64,000 bases of DNA from Candidatus Manganitrophaceae bacterium (GCA_012960925.1 DUAG01000002.1:108984-172983), one strand, 5' to 3'. Shown: positions 7,496 through 17,152, counted from the first letter of the stretch. Notes: a model not told the origin generated them from the letters alone. Translations and numbers: made by a program.

Positions 7496-9211
7496 TTATC
7501 TGATTGCCAAAGTGCGTAGCCTGTTCACCGCGGCAGCCCATTCAAATCTTCGAAAACGGACCAGGTCCCCGTAGGGGGCCGATGCCACGCGGTCCAGGCC
7601 TTTCTCCTGAATGTCTTCCATGATCAGTTCCACGATATCCAACAGTGTCCGGTGTCCGTTGACGTAGTGTGATTTGGCATAGGCCATGGCATGGGCGATT
7701 GCCCGGACCTGGCTCTTTTCGACAATCTGTTCTACCGAGGACAAGTCGATTCGTTCCGAGCCGAAGGCGATGGTCTCGGCGTCAGGGGCCTTTAGGCGGA
7801 TTCCACGCGATCCTCTTCTGGGATCGAGGCTGTGCGGTAAGGGAATCCGATGACGGATATTCCCGAAAGAGGGGCCCCCTTCGCGCGTTCTTTCGTCGGC
7901 ATACTTCCTGGCAATCTCCCGCGCTCGCTCGGTCACATCCTGGGGACGGAAATTCTCCAGGGCGATGACCGTGTCGGCGGTTTCAAAATAATCGCCGCTT
8001 CCACCGATGACCAAGACGGTGGAAATGCCGTGGTCGGTATAGAGCTGGCGGACCTTGTCAATAAATGGGGTGATGGGTTCTCGCTCTTTCGCGATCAATT
8101 CTTGCATGCGGTGATCCCGGATCATGAAATTTGTCGCGGTCGTATCCTCATCAATCAGAAGGCATTTTGCCTTCATCTCCAGGGCCTCAATGATGTTGGC
8201 CGCCTGGGAGGTACTTCCACTGGCATTTTCTGTCGAGAATGCCGTTGTGGAGCGTTTTTGGGGAAGGTTGTTGATGAAAGGGGAGATATCGACCCCGACC
8301 ACGCGCCTTCCGTCTTCTGCACGGATCTTGACCGCGTCGGGATCTGTGATGACAAATTCCCGCCCGTCCCCCGGGATATGATTGTAGACGCCCCGCTCGA
8401 TTGCTCTCAGGAGGGTAGATTTTCCATGGTATCCACCGCCGACAATCAGGGTCACCCCGTGTGGGATCCCCATGCCATGAATCGGTCCGAGATTGGGGCG
8501 GTGAAAGATCACTCGGAAGGCGGCGGGAGATTGAAAGAGAACGGCCTCTGCTGACAGGGGACGGGAGTCGATACCGCTTGATCTGGGAAGGAGAGCGCCA
8601 TCGGCCACAAAGGCGATGAGTTTCCGGTCTTGTAATTCCGCACGGATGGCATCGGCATCTTCGACCGTTTCAACAATAGTCTGGATGGCGGCACGGTCTA
8701 GTCGATGAAACTTGAGGGTTCTTTCGACAAGGACCGGAAGGTCTTCACAGAGCACTTCGACGGCTTGATGGCCCGAAATGCCCCGGCCTTGGGCCGGAAG
8801 GCCAACGAAGCATCGTAACTCGACCTGCTGATCATTCACAAAGGCCGATGTCCGTTCGAGAACCTCCTGCCCCGGTCGGTCAATGGAGATGATCCCGCTG
8901 TTACCGGTTCCCCTGCGTCGGCTTTTTTCCCGTGCCTGCCGGTCAAACTGGCGGGTGATGAAGTCTGCCAGGGCCGTCCTTCTGCTCCGGCTTCGATAGA
9001 GTTGTTCCGGAAAACTGGCGATCGATTGCGGGATTTGAATCCGAACCCGGCTGGGCGCTGCAAAGGGGTCCCCCTGGACGTGATCAATGATGAAGGTATA
9101 GTCAGGGAAGGTATAGCTTCCTTTGATTTGTTTATAAGCCTTATACCCCCGCCCGTCTAAACGGAGCAATTTGTCCTGAAGGTCCTGTTGTGTTTGTATC
9201 ATAGCATTCAT
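7496..9211 (-). CDS. Predicted ATPase of the ABC class (PF09818-like)
   Basis: This 571-aa protein resembles the 'predicted ABC-class ATPase' family (Pfam ABC_ATPase). The N-terminal part (LLRLDGRGYKAYKQIKGSY) is characteristic. A P-loop G-G-G-Y-H-G-K-S-T lies near residue 258 and a Walker B strand C-L-L-I-D-E-D-T-T-A-T-N-F near residue 350. There are no membrane segments and no partner permease, so it is probably cytosolic. The biological role of the family is not established as far as I know. The start is the first ATG, with another ATG three codons in. It is transcribed alone, divergently from hemE. Confidence 0.8.
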   Translation of the reverse strand: MNAMIQTQQDLQDKLLRLDGRGYKAYKQIKGSYTFPDYTFIIDHVQGDPFAAPSRVRIQIPQSIASFPEQLYRSRSRRTALADFITRQFDRQAREKSRRRGTGNSGIISIDRPGQEVLERTSAFVNDQQVELRCFVGLPAQGRGISGHQAVEVLCEDLPVLVERTLKFHRLDRAAIQTIVETVEDADAIRAELQDRKLIAFVADGALLPRSSGIDSRPLSAEAVLFQSPAAFRVIFHRPNLGPIHGMGIPHGVTLIVGGGYHGKSTLLRAIERGVYNHIPGDGREFVITDPDAVKIRAEDGRRVVGVDISPFINNLPQKRSTTAFSTENASGSTSQAANIIEALEMKAKCLLIDEDTTATNFMIRDHRMQELIAKEREPITPFIDKVRQLYTDHGISTVLVIGGSGDYFETADTVIALENFRPQDVTERAREIARKYADERTREGGPSFGNIRHRIPLPHSLDPRRGSRGIRLKAPDAETIAFGSERIDLSSVEQIVEKSQVRAIAHAMAYAKSHYVNGHRTLLDIVELIMEDIQEKGLDRVASAPYGDLVRFRRFEWAAAVNRLRTLAIR

Positions 9212-9264
9212 TTTAGCCCTATTCGGTTTAAATGTATAGAAAGGTTAGGAAAATACAGGGGAAT

Positions 9265-9293
9265 TTGACACCTTTAATGGCTGATGATAAAAT
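9265..9293 (+). promoter_or_regulatory. Predicted sigma-70 promoter of hemE
   Basis: TTGACA at 9265-9270 and TAAAAT at 9288-9293 are separated by 17 bases, close to the sigma-70 consensus. Transcription would begin near 9300, leaving only a short leader before the AAGGAG ribosome site at 9326-9331. Confidence 0.7.
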
Positions 9294-9321
9294 CACCCCT
9301 CTTCATTACTGAAGCCCCTTT

Positions 9322-10377
9322 TTGAAAGGAGATCCCACGAACGATCGATTCTTAAAGGCCTGCCGGCGTGAGCCGGTGGACGCAACGCCGGTGTGGTTCA
9401 TGCGCCAGGCGGGCCGTTATATGAAGGCCTTCCGGGACATTCGGGCGAAGCATTCCCTTCTCACCGTCTGCAAGACCCCGGAACTGGCCGCGGAAGTGAC
9501 GATGCAACCGATTGAGCGTTTCAATTTCGATGCCGCCATTATTTTTGCCGATATCCTTCTGCCGCTTGAGCCGATGGGCCTCAATCTGGAGTTTGTGAAA
9601 GGAGAAGGTCCTGTCATTTATAATCCGATCCGGGATAAGGCGGGGGTGGAGGCGCTTCGGCCTGTGACGCCTGAGGAGGATCTTGGTTATGTGATGGAGG
9701 CGCTCCGGACGGTTCGGAAGGAATTAAAGGTTCCCTTGATTGGTTTTGCGGGTGCTCCCTTTACACTGGCCAGTTATATGATTGAAGGAAGTTCCTCACG
9801 GAACTACCTTCTTGCCAAGACGATGATGTACAGTGAGCCCGATCTCTGGGATGTTCTCATGAAAAAACTGACCCGGGTTCTTATTGATTATCTCTCTGCC
9901 CAGGTTGCCGCCGGGGCGCAGGTTCTTCAGATCTTTGATAGCTGGATCGGCGCCCTCTCGCCCGAAGATTATCGGCACAGTGTTTTTCCCCATATGAGGC
10001 AACTTTTTTCAGAATTGAAAAAACTGGAGGTGCCTCTCATTCATTTCGGGACAGGGACCTCGATGCTCCTTGAATTACAAAAGGAAGCGGGGGGAGACGT
10101 AATCGGTTTGGATTGGCGGATCAACCTGGATGAAGGATGGCGGCGGTTGGGAAACGATGTTGCGGTCCAGGGAAATCTCGACCCGGTGCTTCTCTTCAGT
10201 CCGATCCCCGAAATCGAAAAACGGGTTGACGATATTCTTCGCCGTGCAGGAAACCGCCCCGGCCACATCTTCAACCTGGGCCACGGCATCCTCCCGGAGA
10301 CCCCCATAGAACATGTCGAGGCCGTAATAGAAATGGTCCACGAAAAAAGCGCAAAAATCCTAAGCAGCGGTACTTGA
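9322..10377 (+). CDS. hemE: Uroporphyrinogen decarboxylase
   Basis: HemE decarboxylates uroporphyrinogen III to coproporphyrinogen III in haem synthesis. The 351-aa frame has the conserved N-terminal W-F-M-R-Q-A-G-R-Y-M-K, the catalytic aspartate in F-A-D-I-L-L-P, and L-G-H-G-I-L-P-E-T near the end. The start is odd. The first usable codon is TTG 9322, but the ribosome site AAGGAG (9326-9331) lies inside the frame after it. Homologues usually begin M-T-N-D-R-F-L; here the codons read CCC-ACG-AAC-GAT, so the expected ATG position is CCC. Either TTG is used with no upstream Shine-Dalgarno, or initiation is at a non-standard codon near 9337. hemH follows. Confidence 0.93.
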   Translation: MKGDPTNDRFLKACRREPVDATPVWFMRQAGRYMKAFRDIRAKHSLLTVCKTPELAAEVTMQPIERFNFDAAIIFADILLPLEPMGLNLEFVKGEGPVIYNPIRDKAGVEALRPVTPEEDLGYVMEALRTVRKELKVPLIGFAGAPFTLASYMIEGSSSRNYLLAKTMMYSEPDLWDVLMKKLTRVLIDYLSAQVAAGAQVLQIFDSWIGALSPEDYRHSVFPHMRQLFSELKKLEVPLIHFGTGTSMLLELQKEAGGDVIGLDWRINLDEGWRRLGNDVAVQGNLDPVLLFSPIPEIEKRVDDILRRAGNRPGHIFNLGHGILPETPIEHVEAVIEMVHEKSAKILSSGT

Positions 10378-10409
10378 TGCTGGTCTTTTACCCATCACTC
10401 GCAAGAGGT

Positions 10410-10548
10410 GGAAGGGCTCAGCTTGCCCAGATTTTCCTTCAAGGCAAGGTGCGAGGAGCGCAGAACAGGAGCGTAATGGTTTACGTGAGGATTCGGGCAC
10501 CACAGCAACGTAGCCATGGAGAAAAAGATGGGTGAGATGAGCCCTTCC
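10410..10548 (+). repeat. Hairpin element, family A, copy 1 (hemE-hemH junction)
   Basis: The outer arms GGAAGGGCTCA (10410-10420) and TGAGCCCTTCC (10538-10548) are perfect complements. The core contains AAGGCAAGGTGCGAGGAGCG, an inner hairpin CGTAA/TTACG (10472-10485), GAGGATTC and an AGCAACG box. The core matches the copies at 20.7 and 31.7 kb, whereas the arms do not. The right arm overlaps the beginning of hemH. Confidence 0.8.
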
Positions 10549-11475
10549 AGGGTGGGGGTGCTTTTGATGGCCCATGGCAGTCCAAATGCACTCTCCGACA
10601 TCGAGCCCTTCCTCACCCACATCATGAAAGACCGGAAACCCTCTCCCGAAGTGATGGCAGAAATCAAGGAACGGTATCGCCTGATCGGCGGGAAATCTCC
10701 TCTCCTGGAAATTACGCAGCAGCAGGCGAAAGGGCTTGAAGCCTTGCTTAATGAGGGAGTTGGCCACCGATTCAAAGTCTACATCGGCATGCGGCACTGG
10801 GACCCTTTTATCAAAGACACGGTAAAGGAAATCATCTCGGACAGGGCCGACCTTCTGATTGCCGTGAGCCTTGCCCCGCAATATTCGAAACTGAGTGTTG
10901 GCGCGTATATCCAAACACTGAAGCAGGCACTCTCAGAATCCGGAAGCCAACTCCCAATGGTGCCTGTTCAAAGCTGGTGCGACCAGCCTCTCCTACTTGA
11001 TGCCTTTGCGGGAAAATTGAAAGAGGCCCTTGATGCTTACTCAGAAGAGACCCGCCCTTCTGTTCAGCTTCTTTTCACGGCCCATTCTCTTCCGGAGCAT
11101 ATCCTGAAGGAGGGCGATCCTTATCCTGATGAGGTAGGGGCGACGGTTTCCGGGATTGTCGCGCGGCTCTCTCCAAACCTTCCCAAGAAGCCTTGGAGCT
11201 TTGCCTATCAAAGTAAGGGATTGCGTCCGGGGAAGTGGCTCGGGCCGGAGGTGGAGGCCGTCATTTATGAGATGGCCGAAAAAAAAGAAAAGCATCTTCT
11301 CGTTGTCCCGATCGGATTTGTCTCCGATCATGTCGAGATCCTTTATGACATTGACATCCTTTATAAAGAAACAGCCGCAAAGGCAGGGATAGCACTGCGG
11401 CGCACCCGATCCTTGAACACCCATCCCCTCTTTATCCGTGCGCTTGCCGAGGTGGTCTTTTCCCATACCCAATGA
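10516..11475 (+). CDS. hemH: Ferrochelatase
   Basis: HemH inserts ferrous iron into protoporphyrin IX. The protein shows the N-terminal V-L-L-M-A-H-G-S-P motif, F-T-A-H-S-L-P with the metal-site histidine, and the later S-D-H-V-E-I-L-Y-D-I-D with the catalytic glutamate. Three in-frame ATGs (10516, 10528, 10537) all lie inside hairpin element A1, and the residues MEKKMGEM match sequence found in the other A copies. The natural start is therefore probably 10537 (MSPSRVGVLL), with the longer form a by-product of the element. It lies 138 bases after hemE and is probably co-transcribed. Length (312-319 aa) is normal. Confidence 0.92.
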   Translation: MEKKMGEMSPSRVGVLLMAHGSPNALSDIEPFLTHIMKDRKPSPEVMAEIKERYRLIGGKSPLLEITQQQAKGLEALLNEGVGHRFKVYIGMRHWDPFIKDTVKEIISDRADLLIAVSLAPQYSKLSVGAYIQTLKQALSESGSQLPMVPVQSWCDQPLLLDAFAGKLKEALDAYSEETRPSVQLLFTAHSLPEHILKEGDPYPDEVGATVSGIVARLSPNLPKKPWSFAYQSKGLRPGKWLGPEVEAVIYEMAEKKEKHLLVVPIGFVSDHVEILYDIDILYKETAAKAGIALRRTRSLNTHPLFIRALAEVVFSHTQ

Positions 11476-11490
11476 TCCAGACCATCATCG

Positions 11491-13047
11491 TCAAAGTAAC
11501 GACGATTTTCCCTTCTTTTGAATCTGGTCCATCACATATAGAAAAAGTGTCATTCCCAAATAGCCTGCGCTGAGTAGGAAAGGAATTGTTGTATCGACCT
11601 GCCAGGGGAAGAAGAGCCGACCGTCCACGAAGGGAGAATGGATGATTCCGAAGAGGCTGAGGACACCGGCAATGCCAAAGAATATTCCAGCTCTCCTGAG
11701 TTTGTGATCAATGATCATGGACAGGCTTGATCCCCACAGAAGCGAAGAAATGATAAAACCATTGGCCACCAGAACGATCATGTTGAAGGTGACGGCCATC
11801 TCGCCATGGAGATCTGCGGGGCTTTTTCCAAGGTGGTTCAGAAGGGCATTGAGTTCGATCAATAACAGGGCGGCCACGGCAGGGAGGAAGGCGAAGGCCA
11901 CGGCCTTATAGTGCTTTTTCGGGGTTTCCGAAAAGGCCTGGGACGTAATTTCGAGGCCGATAAAGATCAGGATGGGTGCCAGGGCTGCTTCAGGGATCAG
12001 ATCAACCATGATGCCGAGATACCCGAAGATTCCTCCCAGGCCGATAAATAGGGCGGTCCAGAGGGTATAACCGGCGCGTCCTCCCATCTCCTTGTAGGCA
12101 GGATGCCCGATGTACGGGGTTGTCTGGACGACGCCGCCGCAGAGCCCTGTCAGGAGGGTCGAGAGTCCGCTGGTGAGCAGGATAGACCGCGTGTCGTAGT
12201 GGTCTCCGGCGGCGGCCGCGCTTTCGGAGACATCGATCCCCCCGATGATGACCACGATGGCAAAGGGAATGGTGAGCGGAAGGTAAGCCAGTGTGTAGGG
12301 AATCCCTTCTAGAAAATCAAGCGTCGGATAGGGAAAGGTAAACTGTATCCCCTGAAAGGATTGGGAGAGAGAGGGAAGGGAGGCGGCATCTCCGAAAAGA
12401 TTTCCTGTGATGTAGTAGATGAGTGTGCCGAGAAGGGCCGCGCCAAACACGGCCGGGATACGAAAAGGAAAAGGAACCTTTCCGATGATACAGGTCAATA
12501 TTACAATAAGAGAGATAAACCCGACCAGGGGGTTGTGGAAGATCTTGATCAGGGGAAGAAAGGCGATCAGGAGGAGAGCCACGCCGGCGATTGGCCCTAA
12601 AAGTCCCGCACGGGGGACTGCCCGCTGAAGGAGGGGGCCGAGGAAGGACCCTCCTGTCTTCACGAGACCGACGACGACGACGACGGCCGTTGAGATTTTC
12701 CAGGCCAGGACGGGATCTTTTGTTAATAAATAAGCGGGGCCGATGACCCCGAATAAAAAGGTGAAGAGAGAGGGGGTATCGATTCCGAGCGGCATCGCCG
12801 TGACATCCCGACGGCCGGTTTTTCGTGCCAGGCGAATGGCCATGATGGTGTAGACCAGGTCTCCGGCAAAGACGCCGATTGCGGAGCCGGGGATCATTCT
12901 GTAATAGACGAGTTCTCTGGGAAACTCAAAGACCTTGGTCAGAATCGTTGCCATGATGACCAGTTGGGTCATATTGTCGATGACGAGGCCAAAGAAGGCG
13001 TTGACATCTCCCGGTCCGAAGATGAGTGCGCGATCTGTTTTTTGCAT
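11491..13047 (-). CDS. Polytopic membrane permease, NCS2 (xanthine/uracil)-like
   Basis: This 518-aa integral membrane protein has about 12 hydrophobic segments. The frame extends to 13086, but ATG 13047 is preferred: GGGAG lies about 8 bases upstream and the protein then begins M-Q-K-T-D-R-A-L-I-F-G-P-G-D. Motifs such as N-A-F-F-G-L-V-I-D-N-M-T-Q-L-V, A-M-P-L-G-I-D-T-P-S and G-G-I-D-V-S-E-S-A-A-A-A-G-D-H-Y resemble nucleobase-cation symporter-2 type permeases, including a subgroup of unknown substrate. A nucleobase or another small anion could be the substrate. It is divergent from amiC and convergent with hemH. Confidence 0.7.
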   Translation of the reverse strand: MQKTDRALIFGPGDVNAFFGLVIDNMTQLVIMATILTKVFEFPRELVYYRMIPGSAIGVFAGDLVYTIMAIRLARKTGRRDVTAMPLGIDTPSLFTFLFGVIGPAYLLTKDPVLAWKISTAVVVVVGLVKTGGSFLGPLLQRAVPRAGLLGPIAGVALLLIAFLPLIKIFHNPLVGFISLIVILTCIIGKVPFPFRIPAVFGAALLGTLIYYITGNLFGDAASLPSLSQSFQGIQFTFPYPTLDFLEGIPYTLAYLPLTIPFAIVVIIGGIDVSESAAAAGDHYDTRSILLTSGLSTLLTGLCGGVVQTTPYIGHPAYKEMGGRAGYTLWTALFIGLGGIFGYLGIMVDLIPEAALAPILIFIGLEITSQAFSETPKKHYKAVAFAFLPAVAALLLIELNALLNHLGKSPADLHGEMAVTFNMIVLVANGFIISSLLWGSSLSMIIDHKLRRAGIFFGIAGVLSLFGIIHSPFVDGRLFFPWQVDTTIPFLLSAGYLGMTLFLYVMDQIQKKGKSSLL

Positions 13048-13188
13048 ACAAATTTCTCCCGCATTGCGCCAAGCGCATCGTTCCAATCGTTACAGCGGAT
13101 GGATTATACAGTCTTCAATTTGGGACTACAATCCTGTATCCAAAAAATAAAATAAATTGATTTAGGTTTATGTTAAACTGCTAAACTG

Positions 13189-14475
13189 ATGAGAAGATTT
13201 ATCCCTTATATCCTTTTTCTGGTTGTTCTCTCCGCCTCGTTTACATTTGCAGCGGATGGACGCCATTCTGTCGTGGAGGCGGGTCCCTGTTGCGTAGCGA
13301 TGAGAGCTGTCTTTTCGGAACCTGAGCGGATCACCCCATCAGTACAGCCGGCGGTGTTTGATTCCCGGATTCATTCCCCGCAGATTCAAGCGATTGCCGA
13401 TGCCCCTGCCTTTGTGGTGAATATACGCCACGCGCCGCATCCGGATCATACGCGGATCGTCATTGATCTGAGCCGCCCGCTTTTATACGGCTTGGCATGG
13501 GTTTCGGAAACGACTCTTGCCGTTGATCTCTCGCCTGCAGTACTGGGGGTGACCCTTCAGGAAAAACGGATCTTATCCATCCAGGACAAGTTTCTGAAAA
13601 AAATTGAGATCAAAAAAGGGAAGCGGAATGAGATTATCCTGTTGATTGACTTTAAGTCTTCCGGTGAATACAAGGTCTTCACGCTTCCGAATCCAGACCG
13701 ACTGGTGATTGATGTTTTTCTCCCCAAGCCTGAAGACGGCGTAGTGGCTGACCTTAAGCGCGGGGACTCAACAATTCTCATCCAGCCTCCCTTTGAGATC
13801 AAGACGATTGTCATCGATCCGGGACATGGGGGAAAAGATCCGGGTGCCTCGAGCCGACGCGGCCTGAGGGAGAAGGACATTGTCCTTGATGTCGCGCTCC
13901 GATTGAAGACGCTCTTGCAAAGAGAGCTCAAGAAAAAGGTTATCATGACGCGGAGTGAAGATGTCTTTGTTTCTTTGAAGGATCGGACGGAACTGGCCAA
14001 TCGGAAAAAGGCGGACCTCTTTATCTCGATCCATGTTAATGCCGCTCCGAAGCAGCACGTGAAAGGGATTGAGATCTATCTCTTAGGCCGTGCGACAGAT
14101 GAAGGCGCGATTGCGACGGCGGCGCGTGAAAATGCGACCTCTGAAGCAGCAGCGCTCAATTTTCAGGAACTCATTCTAAATGATCTTGAACGGGATTTTA
14201 CCTCAAATGCATCACTTGAACTGGCGCACCATACGCAAGAAGCCTTGATCAAACACCTGATTCCCAGATATCCGACAACCGCCCTGGGTGTCAAACAGGC
14301 CCCCTTCTTTGTCCTCGCCCATACCGATATGCCGGCGATCCTGGCTGAGATCTCCTTCCTGAGCAACAAAATCGAAGAAAAACGGCTCCGGACAAAACGC
14401 TACCGGCAACAGGTTGCCGAAGCACTTTATAAAGGGATCAAAGCCTATATCCAGTCCCTGAAAACCGGATTCTGA
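13189..14475 (+). CDS. amiC: N-acetylmuramoyl-L-alanine amidase with AMIN domain
   Basis: This 428-aa periplasmic amidase cleaves the bond between MurNAc and the stem peptide during septal peptidoglycan splitting. A signal peptide (residues 1-21) is followed by an AMIN domain (about 78-180) that localises such enzymes at the division site. The Amidase_3 domain runs from about 204 with zinc ligands in V-I-D-P-G-H-G-G-K-D-P-G-A and S-I-H-V-N-A-A-P, and the catalytic glutamate in L-A-E-I-S-F-L-S-N. The symbol is by analogy with AmiC-type proteins. truA follows after 9 bases. Confidence 0.88.
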   Translation: MRRFIPYILFLVVLSASFTFAADGRHSVVEAGPCCVAMRAVFSEPERITPSVQPAVFDSRIHSPQIQAIADAPAFVVNIRHAPHPDHTRIVIDLSRPLLYGLAWVSETTLAVDLSPAVLGVTLQEKRILSIQDKFLKKIEIKKGKRNEIILLIDFKSSGEYKVFTLPNPDRLVIDVFLPKPEDGVVADLKRGDSTILIQPPFEIKTIVIDPGHGGKDPGASSRRGLREKDIVLDVALRLKTLLQRELKKKVIMTRSEDVFVSLKDRTELANRKKADLFISIHVNAAPKQHVKGIEIYLLGRATDEGAIATAARENATSEAAALNFQELILNDLERDFTSNASLELAHHTQEALIKHLIPRYPTTALGVKQAPFFVLAHTDMPAILAEISFLSNKIEEKRLRTKRYRQQVAEALYKGIKAYIQSLKTGF

Positions 14476-14484
14476 GACCCTTAG

Positions 14485-15219
14485 ATGTCCATTATCAAAC
14501 TCATGATGGCCTATGATGGGATGAATTATCATGGCTGGCAGAAGCAGCCGAATCTAAAGACCATTCAGGGAAGCCTGGAGGCGGGTCTTCAAAAGATCAC
14601 AGGGAACTCAACGCCGGTATATGGCGCCGGAAGGACAGACGCCGGGGTTCACGCCTTTGGCCAGGTCGCCCATTTCGAATCGACAGCCCCTTATGCCACA
14701 GTGAACTGGGTCCGTGCCCTTAATTCCGTCCTTCCGCAAGACATTGTCATTCATACTGCCGAGGAAGTTCCTGATTCGTTTCACGCGAGATTTTCGGCAA
14801 AAAGAAAAACCTATACCTACTACATTCACAATGGACAGAGGCGTTCTCCTCATCAACGCCGAGCGTCCTGGTTTGTCTCCACCCGTTTAAACCTCCATAA
14901 AATGCGCGCCGCTTCCAGGATCTTGTTGGGGGAACATGATTTTACCTCCTTTGCGGCTAAAAATGGGGAGGTGAAAGACTGCCGCCTTATTCTGGAGGAG
15001 ATTCATATTCAAAAGCGGGGAGACCAGATCACGACGACCCTGAAAGCACACCGTTTCCTGAAATACATGGTTCGGAATATTGTCGGTTTTCTGGTCGGGG
15101 TGGGTAGGGGGCGGTTTTCTGTTGATGAGGTCACGACGGTCTTAAGATCCATGGACCGGGGAATGGCGGGCCTGACCGCCCCTCCACAGGGACTCTTCCT
15201 GGTTCAGGTAGAATATTAG
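14485..15219 (+). CDS. truA: tRNA pseudouridine(38-40) synthase
   Basis: TruA isomerises uridines 38-40 in the anticodon arm of tRNAs. The 244-aa protein has the catalytic aspartate D52 in G-A-G-R-T-D-A-G-V-H-A, the early D-G-x-x-Y-H-G-W-Q-K-Q motif and C-terminal M-V-R-N-I-V-G-F-L. Length is normal. It is probably co-transcribed with amiC. Confidence 0.95.
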   Translation: MSIIKLMMAYDGMNYHGWQKQPNLKTIQGSLEAGLQKITGNSTPVYGAGRTDAGVHAFGQVAHFESTAPYATVNWVRALNSVLPQDIVIHTAEEVPDSFHARFSAKRKTYTYYIHNGQRRSPHQRRASWFVSTRLNLHKMRAASRILLGEHDFTSFAAKNGEVKDCRLILEEIHIQKRGDQITTTLKAHRFLKYMVRNIVGFLVGVGRGRFSVDEVTTVLRSMDRGMAGLTAPPQGLFLVQVEY

Positions 15220-15295
15220 GGTATGATTAAGATTGGGAGCCATCCCTTGTGATTCCTTTATTTTATGTTGAACCCCGCGGTGATATTTTGGTAGA

Positions 15296-17047
15296 GTGCT
15301 CCATAGTATAGGTCATCCTTTTTATTCTCCCAGGTCATTCTTCTTGAAGCAGCCCTTCCGAATTGTTCTGATTAAGCCCTCCCACTATGATGATAACGGC
15401 TATGTGATCCGCTGGCAGCTTTCATCTATTCCGAGCAATAGTCTTGCCTGCCTTTATGCGATTACGGAAAAGGTTTATGCCTCGGGAGACTTGGGCGACA
15501 ATGTCGAAATCATCATTGATGTCTATGATGAGACCAACCAGAAGATTCCGGTTAAAAAAATCCTGAAGCAGTTCCGTTCACCCCATGCAAAGGGTGTGAT
15601 CTGTATGGTGGGTGTACAGACAAATCAGTTTCCTCGGGCGGTGGATCTTTCACATCAATTTATGAAAGAAAAGCTGCCTGTCCTCATTGGCGGTTTTCAT
15701 GTGAGTGGGTGTCTCTCCATGCTTGAGAAGATACCAGACGATCTGAACTCGGCAATGTCGGAGGGGATTACCCTGGTGGCTGGGGAGGTTGAAGAGACCT
15801 GGGGCGGTATTCTGAAGGATGTTATTCAGGATAAGCTCAAGCCCCTCTATGATTTTTTATCGGATCTTCCGAGTCTTCAGGAGCAGGCCGCGCCGATTCT
15901 CCCGGAAAAGGTGGTGTCGCGTTATGTCGGCGGATTGACCACTTTTGATGCCGGTCGCGGTTGTCCTTTTGCCTGTAGTTTCTGCACGATTATTAATGTG
16001 CAGGGTCAGAAGTCACGTTTTCGAACCGCAGACGACGTCGAAGAGATTGTCCGGAAAAACTGGGAAAACGGGATCAGGCGTTATTTTGTGACGGACGATG
16101 ATTTTGCCCGAAACCGGAGCTGGGAATCAATCCTGGATCGGCTTATCTATCTCCGTGAAAATGAGGGGATCAAAATTTCCATGATTCTACAGGTCGATAC
16201 GGCCTGTCACCGGCTTCCGCGATTTATTGAAAAAGCGGGCAGGGCGGGTTGCCATAAGGTTTTCATCGGATTGGAGAACATCAATCCGGAGGCATTGAAA
16301 AGTACTGGTAAAAAGCAGAATCATGTTGAAGAATATCGTGTCATGCTGCTGGATTGGCGTCGTCAGGGTGTTTTGGTGACGGCGGGATATATCATCGGGT
16401 TCCCGAACGATACCTATGAATCGGTAATGTCCGATATCGAAATCATAAAAAAAGAATTGCCGATTGATCTGCTCGAATTTTTTATGCTGACCCCGCTTCC
16501 CGGTTCTGAAGATCATCAAACGCTGGTCAAAGAAGGGGTCTGGCTGGAGCCGGATATGAATAAATACGACCTGGAGCATCCTTGTGTCAAACATCCAAAG
16601 ATGTCAGAAATGGAGTGGTATCGGACCTACAGGGCGGCGTGGGATTCCTACTATTCAGAGGAGAATGTCGAGCTGCTTCTGCGCCGGCGATGGGCTGATG
16701 GCAACAGTATGCGACGGCTCACAGAGCAGGTAATGTGGTTTTACGGCTCAATCCTCTACGAATCCATCCACCCTCTTCAGTCAGGGATTCTAAGAAGAAT
16801 TGATCGCTTTGAGAGAAGGCCCGGTCTTCCGATTGAAAACATCTTTAAATTCAACCTTCAGCGTTTTGTGAGCATTATTTCGACCGTAAGTGGCCTCTTG
16901 CGGCTACATTTTAAATTGAACAGAATCAAAAAGCGGGTTGAATGCAATCCAAGCGGGAAATCCTATCAGGATACCGCAACCGAGCCGATAAAAAAGGGCA
17001 AGGTTATCTCAAAGGTATTGTCATCTGATTTGAAGGTACTCAGTTGA
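15296..17047 (+). CDS. B12-binding-domain radical SAM protein
   Basis: This 583-aa protein has an N-terminal cobalamin-binding-like Rossmann domain (about residues 20-190) and a radical SAM domain with cluster motif C-P-F-A-C-S-F-C near residues 222-229. Later motifs such as G-Y-I-I-G-F-P-N-D-T-Y-E fit this superfamily, which includes methylases and ring-forming enzymes. The N-terminal run W-Q-L-S-S-I-P-S-N-S-L-A-C-L-Y is distinctive, but I cannot assign a substrate. The start is uncertain: GTG 15296 is the longest, while TTG 15344 gives a protein beginning LKQPFRIVLIKPS, nearer the usual start of the B12 domain. Confidence 0.75.
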   Translation: MLHSIGHPFYSPRSFFLKQPFRIVLIKPSHYDDNGYVIRWQLSSIPSNSLACLYAITEKVYASGDLGDNVEIIIDVYDETNQKIPVKKILKQFRSPHAKGVICMVGVQTNQFPRAVDLSHQFMKEKLPVLIGGFHVSGCLSMLEKIPDDLNSAMSEGITLVAGEVEETWGGILKDVIQDKLKPLYDFLSDLPSLQEQAAPILPEKVVSRYVGGLTTFDAGRGCPFACSFCTIINVQGQKSRFRTADDVEEIVRKNWENGIRRYFVTDDDFARNRSWESILDRLIYLRENEGIKISMILQVDTACHRLPRFIEKAGRAGCHKVFIGLENINPEALKSTGKKQNHVEEYRVMLLDWRRQGVLVTAGYIIGFPNDTYESVMSDIEIIKKELPIDLLEFFMLTPLPGSEDHQTLVKEGVWLEPDMNKYDLEHPCVKHPKMSEMEWYRTYRAAWDSYYSEENVELLLRRRWADGNSMRRLTEQVMWFYGSILYESIHPLQSGILRRIDRFERRPGLPIENIFKFNLQRFVSIISTVSGLLRLHFKLNRIKKRVECNPSGKSYQDTATEPIKKGKVISKVLSSDLKVLS

Positions 17048-17152
17048 CCATTCAGTTTACCCATCTTTTTCACGATTCCTTTGAGTAGAGGGTCGGCTTG
17101 GATCGGGGAGAGATCATTCTCAAGAACGGCTAAGGACGATCAGGAGGACAAA

